This document shows, piece after piece, positions 44,623 to 53,213 of a DNA stretch of 64,000 bases. The position numbers were made by a program, and so were the translations under genes. Source of the DNA: an uncultured Clostridia bacterium (GTDB taxonomy: Bacteria > Bacillota > Clostridia > Oscillospirales > Ruminococcaceae). The notes under the pieces were generated by a model. It was not told the origin of the DNA, searched no databases, and saw nothing but the letters and a program-made list of their open reading frames with translations. Position 1 is the first letter of the stretch, and each line of letters begins with the position of its first letter. Where the stretch lies: contig CANQXS010000001.1 in assembly GCA_947627875.1 (NCBI GenBank), positions 186,001-250,000 of the forward strand, written 5' to 3'.

Positions 44623-45385
44623 TTTTTGCAGTCTCCTTTTTGCTGTTATCAAGTTTTTTTAAGCTTTTTCTGATTTTAAGATAGTATATCCCGACGTAAG
44701 CCGCCAGCGCCAGAACCGCGCTCAGTCTTACGTATATTGCAGTTTTTGCGTAAAATTCAGTGACCTTTTTCTCAAAGTCGCATTTTATTTCGGTATGCTC
44801 TATCTTCACGCTAAACAGACAGCAGAGCAGCCCTAAAACCGAATACGCGACCGCGTTTATCCTGCCGAAATTCAGACCGGCTTTGTAGGGGTCGTCGTTC
44901 CCGACGGTGAGCTCTAATCTTAAGTCGTAGAACCTTATCAGCTTCAGAAGCTTTCGGAACGCCTTTTTTCCTGCGGGAATATACTTTTTTACGGCGTTGA
45001 ATTTATCGAGAAGCGAGGGACCGCCGTCGGTTTTTTCTTCGGCTTTTTCCTCAGTTTTTTCCGGCTCGTCCGGCTCTTTTTCGGGCTGAGGCTCAGGCTC
45101 GGAACCAGGCTTTTCGCCGCCCGTTGAATCGACCTCGGGTATCTCGCTGAGTTCGATTTCGGGGCTTTCGAGCTCGGGAGCGATACCTTCGTGGGGTTTA
45201 TCGCTTTCTGTCTCGCTTTTATCGGGGAGCGAGAGCTTATAAAGCTCGAATCCGAGGTATTTCACCTTTACGTCGAGGTGTTTATTGTCCGCCTCGATAT
45301 AAGCCCTGACCGAGATATGGAGCAGAATGACGATAATTGCAATCAGCGCCGCAAGAACGCCCAGAATTATCCAGAGTACAATCAT
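44615..45385 (-). CDS. DUF2953 protein (YtfI-like)
   Basis: A 256-residue protein with an N-terminal membrane segment (residues about 3-25) and a second near the C-terminus. The middle 55 residues are very acidic with Pro, Glu and Lys (PEPQPEKEPDEPEKTEEKAEEK), a low-complexity linker. The conserved GNDDPYKAGLNFGRINA motif identifies DUF2953. It forms the usual pair with ytfJ; function unknown. Confidence 0.85.
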   Translation of the reverse strand: MIVLWIILGVLAALIAIIVILLHISVRAYIEADNKHLDVKVKYLGFELYKLSLPDKSETESDKPHEGIAPELESPEIELSEIPEVDSTGGEKPGSEPEPQPEKEPDEPEKTEEKAEEKTDGGPSLLDKFNAVKKYIPAGKKAFRKLLKLIRFYDLRLELTVGNDDPYKAGLNFGRINAVAYSVLGLLCCLFSVKIEHTEIKCDFEKKVTEFYAKTAIYVRLSAVLALAAYVGIYYLKIRKSLKKLDNSKKETAKNE

Positions 45386-45415
45386 ATCATTCCCCCATTT
45401 GCGGATTTTTAACGC

Positions 45416-45967
45416 TCAGTTTTCGGAATTTACGTCGTCAAAGGTCATCTGCGAGTTGTCGCTCGGAAGCGGCGGCAGGTCCTTTATCGAGGACAGCCCG
45501 AAGCACCTGAGAAAATTGGCTGTGGTTTTAAAGGTAAGCGGCTTTCCGGGGACGTCGAGCCTTCCGGCTTCCTCAATAAGCTCCTTTTCGAGGAGGTTGG
45601 TTATAACTCCGCTTGAATCGACTCCCCTTACGTCTTCAACAAAGCTCCTTGTAACGGGCTGGTTATAGGCGATTATCGTAAGCGTTTCCATAGCCGCGGG
45701 AGAAAGTGTCGCGGCTCTTTTGGATTCGAGCGCCGCTTTTATGTAAGGGGCGTATTCCTCGAGAGTAGCAAGCTGATAGGAATTCTCGAGTTTTAAAACT
45801 TCGAGAGCCGAGCCGCGGTCGCGGTAGTTTGAATTGAGCATCGGTATAAGCTTATGAAGGTCGGAAACGTCGATTCCCGCGCCGAGTGCGAGCTTATCGA
45901 ATTCTATCGGCTCCCCGCTCGCAAAGAGTATCGCTTCTATAACCGAGATTTTTTCGTCAAGCTGCAT
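45416..45967 (-). CDS. scpB: Segregation and condensation protein ScpB
   Basis: ScpB is the dimeric winged-helix subunit that joins ScpA and SMC in condensin-like loops. The 183-residue protein matches in the ALLFASGEPIEFDKLA-like start, the LSPAAMETLTIIAYNQPVTRSFVEDVRGVDS helix and the GRPLTFKTT-like loop (GKPLTFKTTANFL). GAGG precedes the ATG, and it starts 2 bases after scpA ends. Confidence 0.96.
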   Translation of the reverse strand: MQLDEKISVIEAILFASGEPIEFDKLALGAGIDVSDLHKLIPMLNSNYRDRGSALEVLKLENSYQLATLEEYAPYIKAALESKRAATLSPAAMETLTIIAYNQPVTRSFVEDVRGVDSSGVITNLLEKELIEEAGRLDVPGKPLTFKTTANFLRCFGLSSIKDLPPLPSDNSQMTFDDVNSEN

Positions 45968-45969
45968 CT

Positions 45970-46701
45970 TTATTCCTCGCTTTTCCTGCGGCGCCGCTTT
46001 TGCGGGTCAAAGGTTATTTCGGTGTTGTCGTCGTTTAAAAGTATCCGCCCCGATTTGGTGAGCTCAAGTATCGCCAAAAATGTCGCAATTTTCTCGGAGC
46101 GGTCGGTCATTCCGTCGTAAAGGTCGGTAAGCTCGCATTTTCCGGTGCGGTAAAGCCTTCTGAGCACATAGAAGATTTTCGACGACACCGAGACTATCCG
46201 CCTCGAAACGATAGGCCTGAACGCAGATATCTGGACGGGGCTTTTCTTGAGCTTCTGGCTCGATATTCCGAAGAACGCCGCAATTAGGTCGTCGGGGCTG
46301 TGGGTGTTGGTATAAGTTTTTGAGATTTTCAGCTCCGAGGGCTTTTTGACGTATATTACGTCGCCCTTATAGCCTTCTCGGAGCCTTGCGGCAGCCTGCT
46401 TGCAGAGCGAATATTCAATGAGCCTGCCCTGAAGCTCGCGCTTCATCTCGCTGGCTTCCTCGTGCTTCGGAAGCAGCGAAAGGGTCTTTATAAGTATCAG
46501 CCGCGCTGCCATCTCAAGGAATTCTCCGGCATATTCAAAGTCCTGCTCTTCAATGCCGTCGATGTATTCGAGATACTGCTCCAAAAGCAGCGATATCTTT
46601 ATGTCGTTGATATTGAGCTTGTGCTTTGAAATCAGAAACAGCAAAAGGTCGAGCGGTCCTTCAAAGCTGTCGAGCCTGTAGGATACGGTAGTGTAGCTCA
46701 T
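45970..46701 (-). CDS. scpA: Segregation and condensation protein ScpA
   Basis: The kleisin subunit of the SMC complex. The ATG is the one in the ATGA overlap with the protease gene; a longer frame upstream is inside that gene. The 243-residue protein has the SMC-neck-binding N-terminus YRLDSFEGPLDLLLFLISKHKLNINDI and the C-terminal winged helix (ILELTKSGRILL). Followed by scpB as usual. Confidence 0.95.
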   Translation of the reverse strand: MSYTTVSYRLDSFEGPLDLLLFLISKHKLNINDIKISLLLEQYLEYIDGIEEQDFEYAGEFLEMAARLILIKTLSLLPKHEEASEMKRELQGRLIEYSLCKQAAARLREGYKGDVIYVKKPSELKISKTYTNTHSPDDLIAAFFGISSQKLKKSPVQISAFRPIVSRRIVSVSSKIFYVLRRLYRTGKCELTDLYDGMTDRSEKIATFLAILELTKSGRILLNDDNTEITFDPQKRRRRKSEE

Positions 46702-47405
46702 CTTAAGAATACCGCTCTGAAGATAATGTCTACCCAGAAGAAGAGCAGGCAAATAAGGTCGTAGAGCTTATTTATCACCCAAGAAAGAGGACCTGTCAGT
46801 ATTCCCGTTATGATAAGAATGAGCAGACCGTAATAGAAATACCTTCTGTATCGTACGATAAAGGCGTTCGCCTTCGGCGGGAGGAAATAGCTGAATATCC
46901 GCGAGCCGTCGAGGGGCTCTATCGGAATGAGGTTAAAGACCGCGAGCGAAATGTTTATCGTTGCGAAATACTGGAAAGCGATTATAATGAAGAAGATCAC
47001 GGTATATACCGATTCGGGAAGCGAAAAAGCCCTGTAATTATACACGCCTATCAGTATAGAGTTGATAAATATCGCGCATACGGCGCAGATAAGGTTTGAA
47101 AGCGGTCCCGCCATTGCGGTTATCGCCATATCGCGCTTATAGTTGGCGAAATTGCGGGGATTCACCGGAACCGGCTTTGCCCAACCGAAGCCGAGCAAAA
47201 GAAGCAGCAGAGCTCCGAGCGGGTCGACGTGTGCAAGCGGGTTGAGGGTAAGCCTGCCCGCTATGAGAGCGGTATTGTCCCCGAGCTTGCGGGCGGCATA
47301 GCCGTGGGCGTATTCGTGGATAGGAAGAATTGCAAATATGATAAGCAGGCGGATACAGAGCAGGATAACGAGCTCGATCCCCGAGTAGTTCAGCAAAAAC
47401 GACAT
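46698..47405 (-). CDS. Site-2 protease family (M50) membrane metalloprotease
   Basis: A 235-residue membrane protease with HEYAHGYAARKLGD (HExxH zinc site), LNPLAHVDPLGAL, and NLIPIEPLDGSRIF (NxxPxPPLDG-like), plus five hydrophobic segments. It belongs to the small YwhC/Rip3-like group without PDZ domain. The 5' neighbour of scpA in many Clostridia. GAAAGGAG precedes the ATG. The substrate is unknown. Confidence 0.92.
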   Translation of the reverse strand: MSFLLNYSGIELVILLCIRLLIIFAILPIHEYAHGYAARKLGDNTALIAGRLTLNPLAHVDPLGALLLLLLGFGWAKPVPVNPRNFANYKRDMAITAMAGPLSNLICAVCAIFINSILIGVYNYRAFSLPESVYTVIFFIIIAFQYFATINISLAVFNLIPIEPLDGSRIFSYFLPPKANAFIVRYRRYFYYGLLILIITGILTGPLSWVINKLYDLICLLFFWVDIIFRAVFLR

Positions 47406-47537
47406 TTAAAGGCTCCTTTCAGAAATCCGCGCGCGATTTTACACGCACTAATCTATATTATTGTACTATAAATTTCAAAAAAAGGCAAGTCATATAGAAA
47501 AGATTTGAAAATATATGAATATTTTTTCTGAAAACAC

Positions 47538-47566
47538 TTGCATTTCGCAAAAAAATTTGCTAAGAT
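47538..47566 (+). promoter_or_regulatory. Promoter of rpmB
   Basis: TTGCAT (47538-47543) and TAAGAT (47561-47566), 17-base spacer. The upstream region is very A/T-rich, as expected of a UP element in a ribosomal protein promoter. Confidence 0.65.
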
Positions 47567-47608
47567 ATAGCTTGTGATTCTATGAAAATCAAAAGGAGGT
47601 GCAGCCCG

Positions 47609-47794
47609 ATGGCTAAATGTGAAGTTTGCGGAAAGGGTGTAACTTTCGGAATCAAGGTTTCTCACTCTCATAGGAGAACCAACAGAACTTGGAAGCCTAA
47701 TGTAAAGAGAGTTAAGGTTATCAAGAACGGTACGCCCTGCCACGTTTATGTTTGCTCGAGATGCCTCAGATCCGGCAAGGTCACAAGAGCATAA
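47609..47794 (+). CDS. rpmB: Ribosomal protein bL28
   Basis: A 61-residue 50S protein, full length. The ATG follows AAAAGGAGGTG. The zinc-binding form is present (CEVC near the N-terminus, CSRC near residue 53). Motif [14 protein letters not shown] is characteristic. It is monocistronic, with its own promoter and terminator. Confidence 0.97.
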   Translation: MAKCEVCGKGVTFGIKVSHSHRRTNRTWKPNVKRVKVIKNGTPCHVYVCSRCLRSGKVTRA

Positions 47795-47810
47795 CCCCAC
47801 AGTGCAATAA

Positions 47811-47839
47811 AGAAAGCCCATTCGGGCTTTTTTTATTTT
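47811..47839. terminator. Bidirectional terminator between rpmB and the SBP gene
   Basis: AAAGCCC/GGGCTTT arms around ATTC, followed by T runs on both strands (strong on the plus strand). Confidence 0.85.
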
Positions 47840-47840
47840 C

Positions 47841-49478
47841 TCAGAACATCTTTGCGTTTTCAAAGTAAACCGTCCCCGAAAAAGCGTCGAGCCTTAGTTC
47901 CTGCGCGTCCTCGTCGAAGCAAAGAACGGTCGGGACCTGCCATATCGGGATAAAGTGGTATTCCCCTAATATCTCTTTTTCTGCCTCGGAACAGCCGTAA
48001 TTGAGCAGAGTCATCGAGCCGAAGCGCCCTCTTTCGGATATAGCCGACGCTGCCGCCGCTGACCTGAAAGTGAATTCGCCGCTGCCGAAGAGCTCGATAT
48101 AGTCGAGCGGGTCGGCGCTGTCGGAATGAAGAGTGATAAGAGCTATATCGTAGTCCCCGCTTTTAAGCCTGTTTTCATAATCACGCGGGTTCACGAATTC
48201 CGCAGCGAAATGGATACCGAAAACGGAATACCAACAGTCGGTAAGCGCCGAGAGATATTCCCCGTAGCCGAAATCCGAAGGTATCATTATGGTTTTGCCT
48301 ATAAGCTCCGACTTCTCGGAATCGGTGGGGACAAAGCTCCATTTATATTCAGCCATAGCTTTGTTTGAAGCAGTTACCTCGGGGTCGAAGGTTCCGGAAT
48401 AGCCCTTCTGCGAAAGCGCGGGGTTCTTCGGGACTACCCCGCCGGCGTCAAGGAGAATATCGGGCGACGAGGCGCCGAGCGTTTCGCGGTCTACAGCCCA
48501 GGAAAAAATCTGCCTTATCTCCGGGTTTGAAAACGGCTTTATCTTCTCGTTGAATATCAGCCCGACAGTATCGGCATAGCCGCAGATATATTCGTTTCCG
48601 TCTATCGGAGCCGCGCTGCTACCGGAAAAGAGCGCCGCGTCGGTCGCGCTGTTGAGAAAGTCGGAATTTCTCTCCTCGGCGTCGGGAGTTACGATGTAGT
48701 TCACGCCCGCAGGGCTTACATAGCTCATCTCGCTGTAGCCCGGGTTCCGCCTTATTCTGACGTAGTTGTTCTTTCCGTAGGGGTCGTGGAGCCAGTAGCG
48801 GAGGTAAAAAGGACCGTTCGAGCAGGTCGCCTCGGCTTCAAGACCGTATTTTCCGCCCGAGGTCTCAAAAAATTCCTCACAGCAGGGCATCGCTGGAAGC
48901 TCTGCAAGAAGATATAAAAATTCGGCGTTACGATAGCCGAGGGTGAACTCGAGCATATAGTCGTCAACCGCGGTAACGCCGATGTTTTCTGTGCCGATAA
49001 GTCCCCGTGCGGCAGCCTCGGCGCCGTTTATGCAGTAGTATTTTTCGGCGTGGGGCGAAGCGGTCTTCGGGTCGAAGAGCCTTCTGAATCCGAACACGAA
49101 ATCCTGCGCGGTAACATCAGCCTCGAAGTCGCCGACGGCGTGCCATTTATAGCCCTCTTTGAGGTAGAAGGTGTATTTTAAGCCGTCGTTTGAAACGGTG
49201 TAATCCTCGGCGAGGCGGCAGACGAGCTTTCCGTTTTCGTCGTAATCCATAAGCCCTGCGAAAAGGTTTTTCGCTATATTCACCGAATTCTTATCGACCG
49301 CGAGCTGAGGGTCGAGGCAGTCTGGGTCTGAGTCGATAGCTATTTTGAAAATATGCCCCGTTCCGTCGTCGGAAAAGAACTCGACGACCGCTTCGAGCGG
49401 AGCGCATGCGACAAAAATCACCGCGGCGCATATTATGAAAACGACCGGCATTATCCGGCGGAGCCTTGCCGCCGTCAT
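47841..49478 (-). CDS. Extracellular solute-binding lipoprotein, SBP family 5
   Basis: A 545-residue protein whose N-terminus (MTAARLRRIMPVVFIICAAV, ending IFVAC at Cys 25) is a lipoprotein signal. The rest matches family 5 (peptide/nickel) binding proteins: LDPQLAVDKNSVNIAKNLFAGL near residue 55, the DGLKYTFYLKEG motif, and QIFSWAVDRETLG. ATGA overlaps the DUF4358 gene. No ABC permease or ATPase genes are adjacent, so it may deliver to a remote transporter or act as a sensor. Confidence 0.88.
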   Translation of the reverse strand: MTAARLRRIMPVVFIICAAVIFVACAPLEAVVEFFSDDGTGHIFKIAIDSDPDCLDPQLAVDKNSVNIAKNLFAGLMDYDENGKLVCRLAEDYTVSNDGLKYTFYLKEGYKWHAVGDFEADVTAQDFVFGFRRLFDPKTASPHAEKYYCINGAEAAARGLIGTENIGVTAVDDYMLEFTLGYRNAEFLYLLAELPAMPCCEEFFETSGGKYGLEAEATCSNGPFYLRYWLHDPYGKNNYVRIRRNPGYSEMSYVSPAGVNYIVTPDAEERNSDFLNSATDAALFSGSSAAPIDGNEYICGYADTVGLIFNEKIKPFSNPEIRQIFSWAVDRETLGASSPDILLDAGGVVPKNPALSQKGYSGTFDPEVTASNKAMAEYKWSFVPTDSEKSELIGKTIMIPSDFGYGEYLSALTDCWYSVFGIHFAAEFVNPRDYENRLKSGDYDIALITLHSDSADPLDYIELFGSGEFTFRSAAAASAISERGRFGSMTLLNYGCSEAEKEILGEYHFIPIWQVPTVLCFDEDAQELRLDAFSGTVYFENAKMF

Positions 49479-49927
49479 GCCTTAAAAGCCTTATCGGCGG
49501 CGCTCAGGGCGTTGTCTGTATCCAGCAGGACGATAAGAATTACATATCTTCCGTAGGTCAAAACCCTGCCGTTCTCGATTTTCTCGGCTTCAAAAGGCGC
49601 GTAGCCCAAAAAGTCGTTATATCTGTCCTCGCGGTATTTTTCGAGGACTGCGGCGGCGTCGGGAGCGTCTTCTTTTGAATTCAGCTTGAATATCGCGACG
49701 ATATCGGCGCAGCCGCCCTTTCCACTATAACTTACGGCGAAATCCTCGGCGAGCGAAAGGTCAATATCAAACAGTATGCCGACCTCCTCGGCGGTCGCGG
49801 CGGTCATCTCCTCGGTATCCTGCCCCGAGAGAAGCTCCTCCATAAGCGCGGAGACGTCCGGCTCGGCATACTGCGAGCAGGACGTTAGTAAAACAAGCGC
49901 AATAACTGCGCAGATAAGCTTTTTCAT
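49475..49927 (-). CDS. DUF4358 lipoprotein
   Basis: A 150-residue predicted lipoprotein with lipobox LLTSC (Cys 17). The ATG is chosen because GAGG lies 7 bases upstream. The rest contains the DUF4358 pattern (DIDLSLAEDFAVSYS ... CADIVAIFKLNSKEDA ... LGYAPFEAEKIENGRVLTYGRYVILIVLLD). Function unknown. In Clostridia this domain is often next to SGNH or transglutaminase-like genes. Confidence 0.82.
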   Translation of the reverse strand: MKKLICAVIALVLLTSCSQYAEPDVSALMEELLSGQDTEEMTAATAEEVGILFDIDLSLAEDFAVSYSGKGGCADIVAIFKLNSKEDAPDAAAVLEKYREDRYNDFLGYAPFEAEKIENGRVLTYGRYVILIVLLDTDNALSAADKAFKA

Positions 49928-49939
49928 CAAAAAACCTCT

Positions 49940-50803
49940 TTATGCGACGTGATCAAGAATATAGGCGATAAAGGTCTCGTATGTAGAATATTTGAAGTGC
50001 ATGCCGTCGTTCTCGGCGGAATCGGCAGGCAGACAGCCCGAGCTGTCTTTAAGCGCCGAGCTGAGGTCGAGATAATGAGCTCCGTTATTGTCGGCATAAT
50101 CGAGGAGCTTTTCATTTAGGCTGTCGATATCGTCGTTTTTTACCGGCGATTCTACCGAGCTCTCCTTTGCCGAGGTTACCGGCGGGGTTGAGATTATATA
50201 GATCTCGGAATCGGGGCAGGCAAGCCTGATTTTATTCAAAAACGCCTGATAGCTCTGATACATATCCGCAACCGTCATATACGCCGCGCCGTTCGAGCCG
50301 AGCATTACATATATGTTCTTGGGCTGCATTTCGGTGATCGCTTCTATTGCGGTCATCGAGCCGAGCTGGGTGTCTATTTTCTCGGTCTCAGCCTTTGATA
50401 CGCTCATAGCCACGCTTGCAAGAACATTATTCGACGGCACAACGCCGTATGAGCTCAAGCCGTAGGTTATCGAATCGCCGATGAAAACGCAGCTTTCAAG
50501 ATAAGAGCTGTCGCGAGCCTCGGATTCGGGAACGGGGTTTACGTTCTCAGTGCTCCCCTGTTCCTCGGTGTTTTCGCCTTCCTGCGGGGCTGTCTCGCCC
50601 TCGGCTTCTTCGCCTTTATCACTGCTCGGCTTGCTGTGGGCAAAAACGGTTATGGTCCTGTCTTCGGAGAGGACGTCTTCAAGCGTCACGGTTTTCATAT
50701 AGCGGTAAAACATCGCGCCGAAGATGAGCACCGTTCCGAAGAACACGATGCTCAGGCGGTACCTGATTCTGAGCTTCTTTTTTCTGCCGACCTGACCGTT
50801 CAT
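49940..50803 (-). CDS. Membrane-anchored SGNH/GDSL hydrolase
   Basis: A 287-residue protein with one N-terminal membrane segment (about residues 17-37, basic side inside) and an extracytoplasmic SGNH domain: FIGDSITYGL (block I), LGSNGAAY (block III Asn) and DGMHF (block V, Asp and His). A Glu/Ser-rich linker (60-90) joins anchor and domain. Likely O-acetyl esterase of a cell-wall or surface glycan. It is the first gene of a three-gene lipoprotein operon. Confidence 0.88.
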   Translation of the reverse strand: MNGQVGRKKKLRIRYRLSIVFFGTVLIFGAMFYRYMKTVTLEDVLSEDRTITVFAHSKPSSDKGEEAEGETAPQEGENTEEQGSTENVNPVPESEARDSSYLESCVFIGDSITYGLSSYGVVPSNNVLASVAMSVSKAETEKIDTQLGSMTAIEAITEMQPKNIYVMLGSNGAAYMTVADMYQSYQAFLNKIRLACPDSEIYIISTPPVTSAKESSVESPVKNDDIDSLNEKLLDYADNNGAHYLDLSSALKDSSGCLPADSAENDGMHFKYSTYETFIAYILDHVA

Positions 50804-50837
50804 AGCTTACACTCCAAATATACAATATCGCATAATT

Positions 50838-50866
50838 ATTATACAGCAATCGCGAGGCTTTTTCAA
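50838..50866 (-). promoter_or_regulatory. Promoter of the SGNH-DUF4358-SBP operon
   Basis: On the minus strand TTGAAA (50861-50866) and TATAAT (50838-50843), 17-base spacer. Confidence 0.83.
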
Positions 50867-50916
50867 GGAAAATCCCGAATTTTAATAATTTGTAACCGTT
50901 ATGTAACCTTATCCGA

Positions 50917-50945
50917 TTGAATTCCGGCGAAAAATATGGTAGAAT
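50917..50945 (+). promoter_or_regulatory. Promoter of asnB
   Basis: TTGAAT (50917-50922) and TAGAAT (50940-50945), 17-base spacer, extended -10 TGG. Divergent from the SGNH operon promoter. Confidence 0.75.
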
Positions 50946-50993
50946 GATATAAACTTCCGAAATAATACAGTTTTCATATAAGGAGATAATTAT

Positions 50994-52817
50994 ATGTGCG
51001 GAATAGCAGGCTTCACAAATAAAATTTCAAACGCCGACGAAGTAATAGAGAAGATGATGGAGGCGATAAAACACCGCGGACCCGATTCCGGCGGAAAGCA
51101 CGTCGATTCGGGCATCGCCCTCGGATTCAGGCGGCTTTCCATAATCGACCTTTCGACCGGCTCTCAGCCGCTTTATAACGAAGACCGCTCTTTGGTTCTT
51201 ACCTTTAACGGCGAAATTTATAACTATCGCGAGCTCCGCGACGAGCTTATCGCCGCAGGGCATTGCTTCTCGACCAACACCGATTCCGAGGTACTGCTCC
51301 ACGGCTACGAGGAATGGGGCAAGGATATGCTCCCCAAGCTGCGCGGAATGTTTGCGTTCGTTATTTGGAACTCGAATAATCAGGAGCTCTTCGGCGCAAG
51401 GGATTTCTTCGGAATAAAGCCTCTCTATTATACAAAGATGGGCGAAAGCTTTATCTTCGGCTCCGAGATAAAGAGCTTTCTTCTGCACCCCGATTTCAAA
51501 AAAGAGCTCAACGAGACCGCCCTCGAAAACTACCTGACTTTCCAGTATTCCCCCTGCGAGGAGACTTTCTTCAAGGGCGTTTATAAGCTTCTCCCCGCCC
51601 ACTGGTTCAGCTATCGCGACGGCGAATTCAAGACCGAGCGCTACTGGAGCATAAATTTTGAAGCAGACGAAAAGCCCGACCTCGACGAATGGGTAGAAAG
51701 GATTTCCGAGACGTTTAAGAACTCGGTAGAGGCGCATAAAATCGCCGATGTCGAAGTCGGAAGCTTCCTTTCGAGCGGCGTCGATTCGAGCTATGTCGCT
51801 GCTGTCGCAAATGTCGACAAGACCTTTACCGTCGGCTTCGGCGAGGACGAAAAATACAACGAAATAGGCTACGCGAAGGAATTTTCAAAGTATATCGGCA
51901 AGGAGAACATCTCGAAGGTAATCACCCCCGAGGAATATTGGGATACCTTCCCGAAGATACAGTATCATATGGACGAACCGCTCGCCGACCCTGCCGCAGT
52001 GGCGCTCTATTTCGTCTGCAAGCTCGCCTCAGAACGGGTAAAGGTAGTCCTTTCGGGCGAAGGCGCCGACGAGATCTTCGGCGGCTACAACATATATAAA
52101 GAGCCCGACGACGTAGCAGTTTACAACCTCATTCCCCGCCCGATACGCCGCTGCATCGGAAAATGCGCTTCTATGCTCCCCGCCCACCGAGGGCTCAATT
52201 TCCTTATCCGCCGCGGAAAAGACCTCGAGGAGCGCTTTATCGGCAATGCATATATCTTCTCGGAGAAAGAGCGCAAGCAACTCCTTAAAATAAAGACCGA
52301 CGCGCCCGACGCCAAGGAGATAACCAAGCCTTTTTACGACAAGGTCTCCGATAAAGACGCCGTGACAAAAATGCAGTATCTCGACCTCAACCTCTGGATG
52401 ACCGGAGACATACTGCTTAAAGCAGATAAAATGTCGATGGCGAATTCTCTTGAGCTCAGAGTCCCCTTCCTCGACAGATATGTTATGGCTCTCGCCGAGA
52501 GGATACCCAAGAGATATCGCGTAACAAAAGAAAACACAAAATTCGCTATGCGAAAGGCTGCCCTCGCCGCCTGCCCGCCTCTTACCGCCAACAAAAAGAA
52601 GCTCGGCTTCCCGGTACCGATAAGGGTATGGCTCAAGGAAGACGAGTATTACAACAAGGTAAGAGCGGAATTTGAAAGCGAGCGCGCAAAGATGTTCTTC
52701 AACACCGATAAGCTTGTCGAGCTTTTGGATCAGCACCGCGCCGGAAAATACGACAATTCGCGCAAGATCTGGACGGTATATACCTTCCTTGTTTGGTACG
52801 GCGTGTATTTCGGGTAA
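50994..52817 (+). CDS. asnB: Asparagine synthase (glutamine-hydrolysing)
   Basis: Makes asparagine from aspartate, ATP and glutamine. The 607-residue protein starts MCGIAGF, with Cys 2 as the glutaminase nucleophile after Met removal. The N-terminal glutaminase contains HRGPDSGG and the DFFGIKPLYY motif, and the C-terminal synthetase domain has the PP-loop SSGVDSS. AAGGAGATAATT precedes the ATG. With GatCAB nearby, Asn-tRNA may be made indirectly as well. Confidence 0.96.
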   Translation: MCGIAGFTNKISNADEVIEKMMEAIKHRGPDSGGKHVDSGIALGFRRLSIIDLSTGSQPLYNEDRSLVLTFNGEIYNYRELRDELIAAGHCFSTNTDSEVLLHGYEEWGKDMLPKLRGMFAFVIWNSNNQELFGARDFFGIKPLYYTKMGESFIFGSEIKSFLLHPDFKKELNETALENYLTFQYSPCEETFFKGVYKLLPAHWFSYRDGEFKTERYWSINFEADEKPDLDEWVERISETFKNSVEAHKIADVEVGSFLSSGVDSSYVAAVANVDKTFTVGFGEDEKYNEIGYAKEFSKYIGKENISKVITPEEYWDTFPKIQYHMDEPLADPAAVALYFVCKLASERVKVVLSGEGADEIFGGYNIYKEPDDVAVYNLIPRPIRRCIGKCASMLPAHRGLNFLIRRGKDLEERFIGNAYIFSEKERKQLLKIKTDAPDAKEITKPFYDKVSDKDAVTKMQYLDLNLWMTGDILLKADKMSMANSLELRVPFLDRYVMALAERIPKRYRVTKENTKFAMRKAALAACPPLTANKKKLGFPVPIRVWLKEDEYYNKVRAEFESERAKMFFNTDKLVELLDQHRAGKYDNSRKIWTVYTFLVWYGVYFG

Positions 52818-52821
52818 GATA

Positions 52822-52845
52822 AAAGCCTCTCTCTTGAGAGGCTTT
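52822..52845. terminator. Bidirectional terminator between asnB and the HPr-like gene
   Basis: AAAGCCTCTC/GAGAGGCTTT stem with a TCTT loop. The tails are TTTTATC on the minus strand and a weaker CGACGGTTTTATTTTT on the plus strand. Confidence 0.7.
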
Positions 52846-52853
52846 CGACGGTT

Positions 52854-53084
52854 TTATTTTTCCACAAATTTGTCGATCTTTGCGAGAAGCTCGCCGCATT
52901 CGTCGGTGTGTATCAGCATATCGACGGGGCGCGAAAGATCGAGGCTGAATATGCCCATTATCGACTTTGCATCGATGGCGTATCTGCCCGAAACGAGGTC
53001 TACATCATAGTCGCAGAGAGTGACGGCGTTTACGAAGTCCTTTACGTCGTTTATGGTGCCGAGCCTGATTTTAACACGCGTCAT
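52854..53084 (-). CDS. HPr-like protein lacking the active-site histidine
   Basis: A 76-residue protein with the HPr fold: a first strand, short helix, and the AKSIMGIFSLDLSRPV segment corresponding to the regulatory Ser 46 region (Ser 41 here). The usual GIHARP stretch carrying the phosphorylated His 15 is replaced (IRLGTINDVKDF), so it cannot carry phosphate from enzyme I. This resembles Crh, a CcpA co-repressor in Bacilli that also lacks His 15. A ribosome-binding site GGGGG precedes the start. Confidence 0.78.
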   Translation of the reverse strand: MTRVKIRLGTINDVKDFVNAVTLCDYDVDLVSGRYAIDAKSIMGIFSLDLSRPVDMLIHTDECGELLAKIDKFVEK

Positions 53085-53115
53085 ATAAATACCCCCTATG
53101 TATTTTCTTAGCTTC

Positions 53116-53144
53116 AGTATAGCAGTCTTATATTTTCCTGTCAA
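53116..53144 (-). promoter_or_regulatory. Promoter of the HPr-like gene
   Basis: On the minus strand TTGACA (53139-53144) and TATACT (53116-53121), 17-base spacer. Near consensus, so strong expression is expected. Confidence 0.85.
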
Positions 53145-53153
53145 GCGGAATTA

Positions 53154-53182
53154 AAGACAATTTTCAAATTTTTGTTTATATT
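53154..53182 (+). promoter_or_regulatory. Possible promoter of mtaB
   Basis: AAGACA (53154-53159) and TATATT (53177-53182), 17-base spacer in A/T-rich DNA. Moderate match. Confidence 0.45.
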
Positions 53183-53213
53183 TACAGTCCCGAAAAAATG
53201 CGAGGAAAGACTT

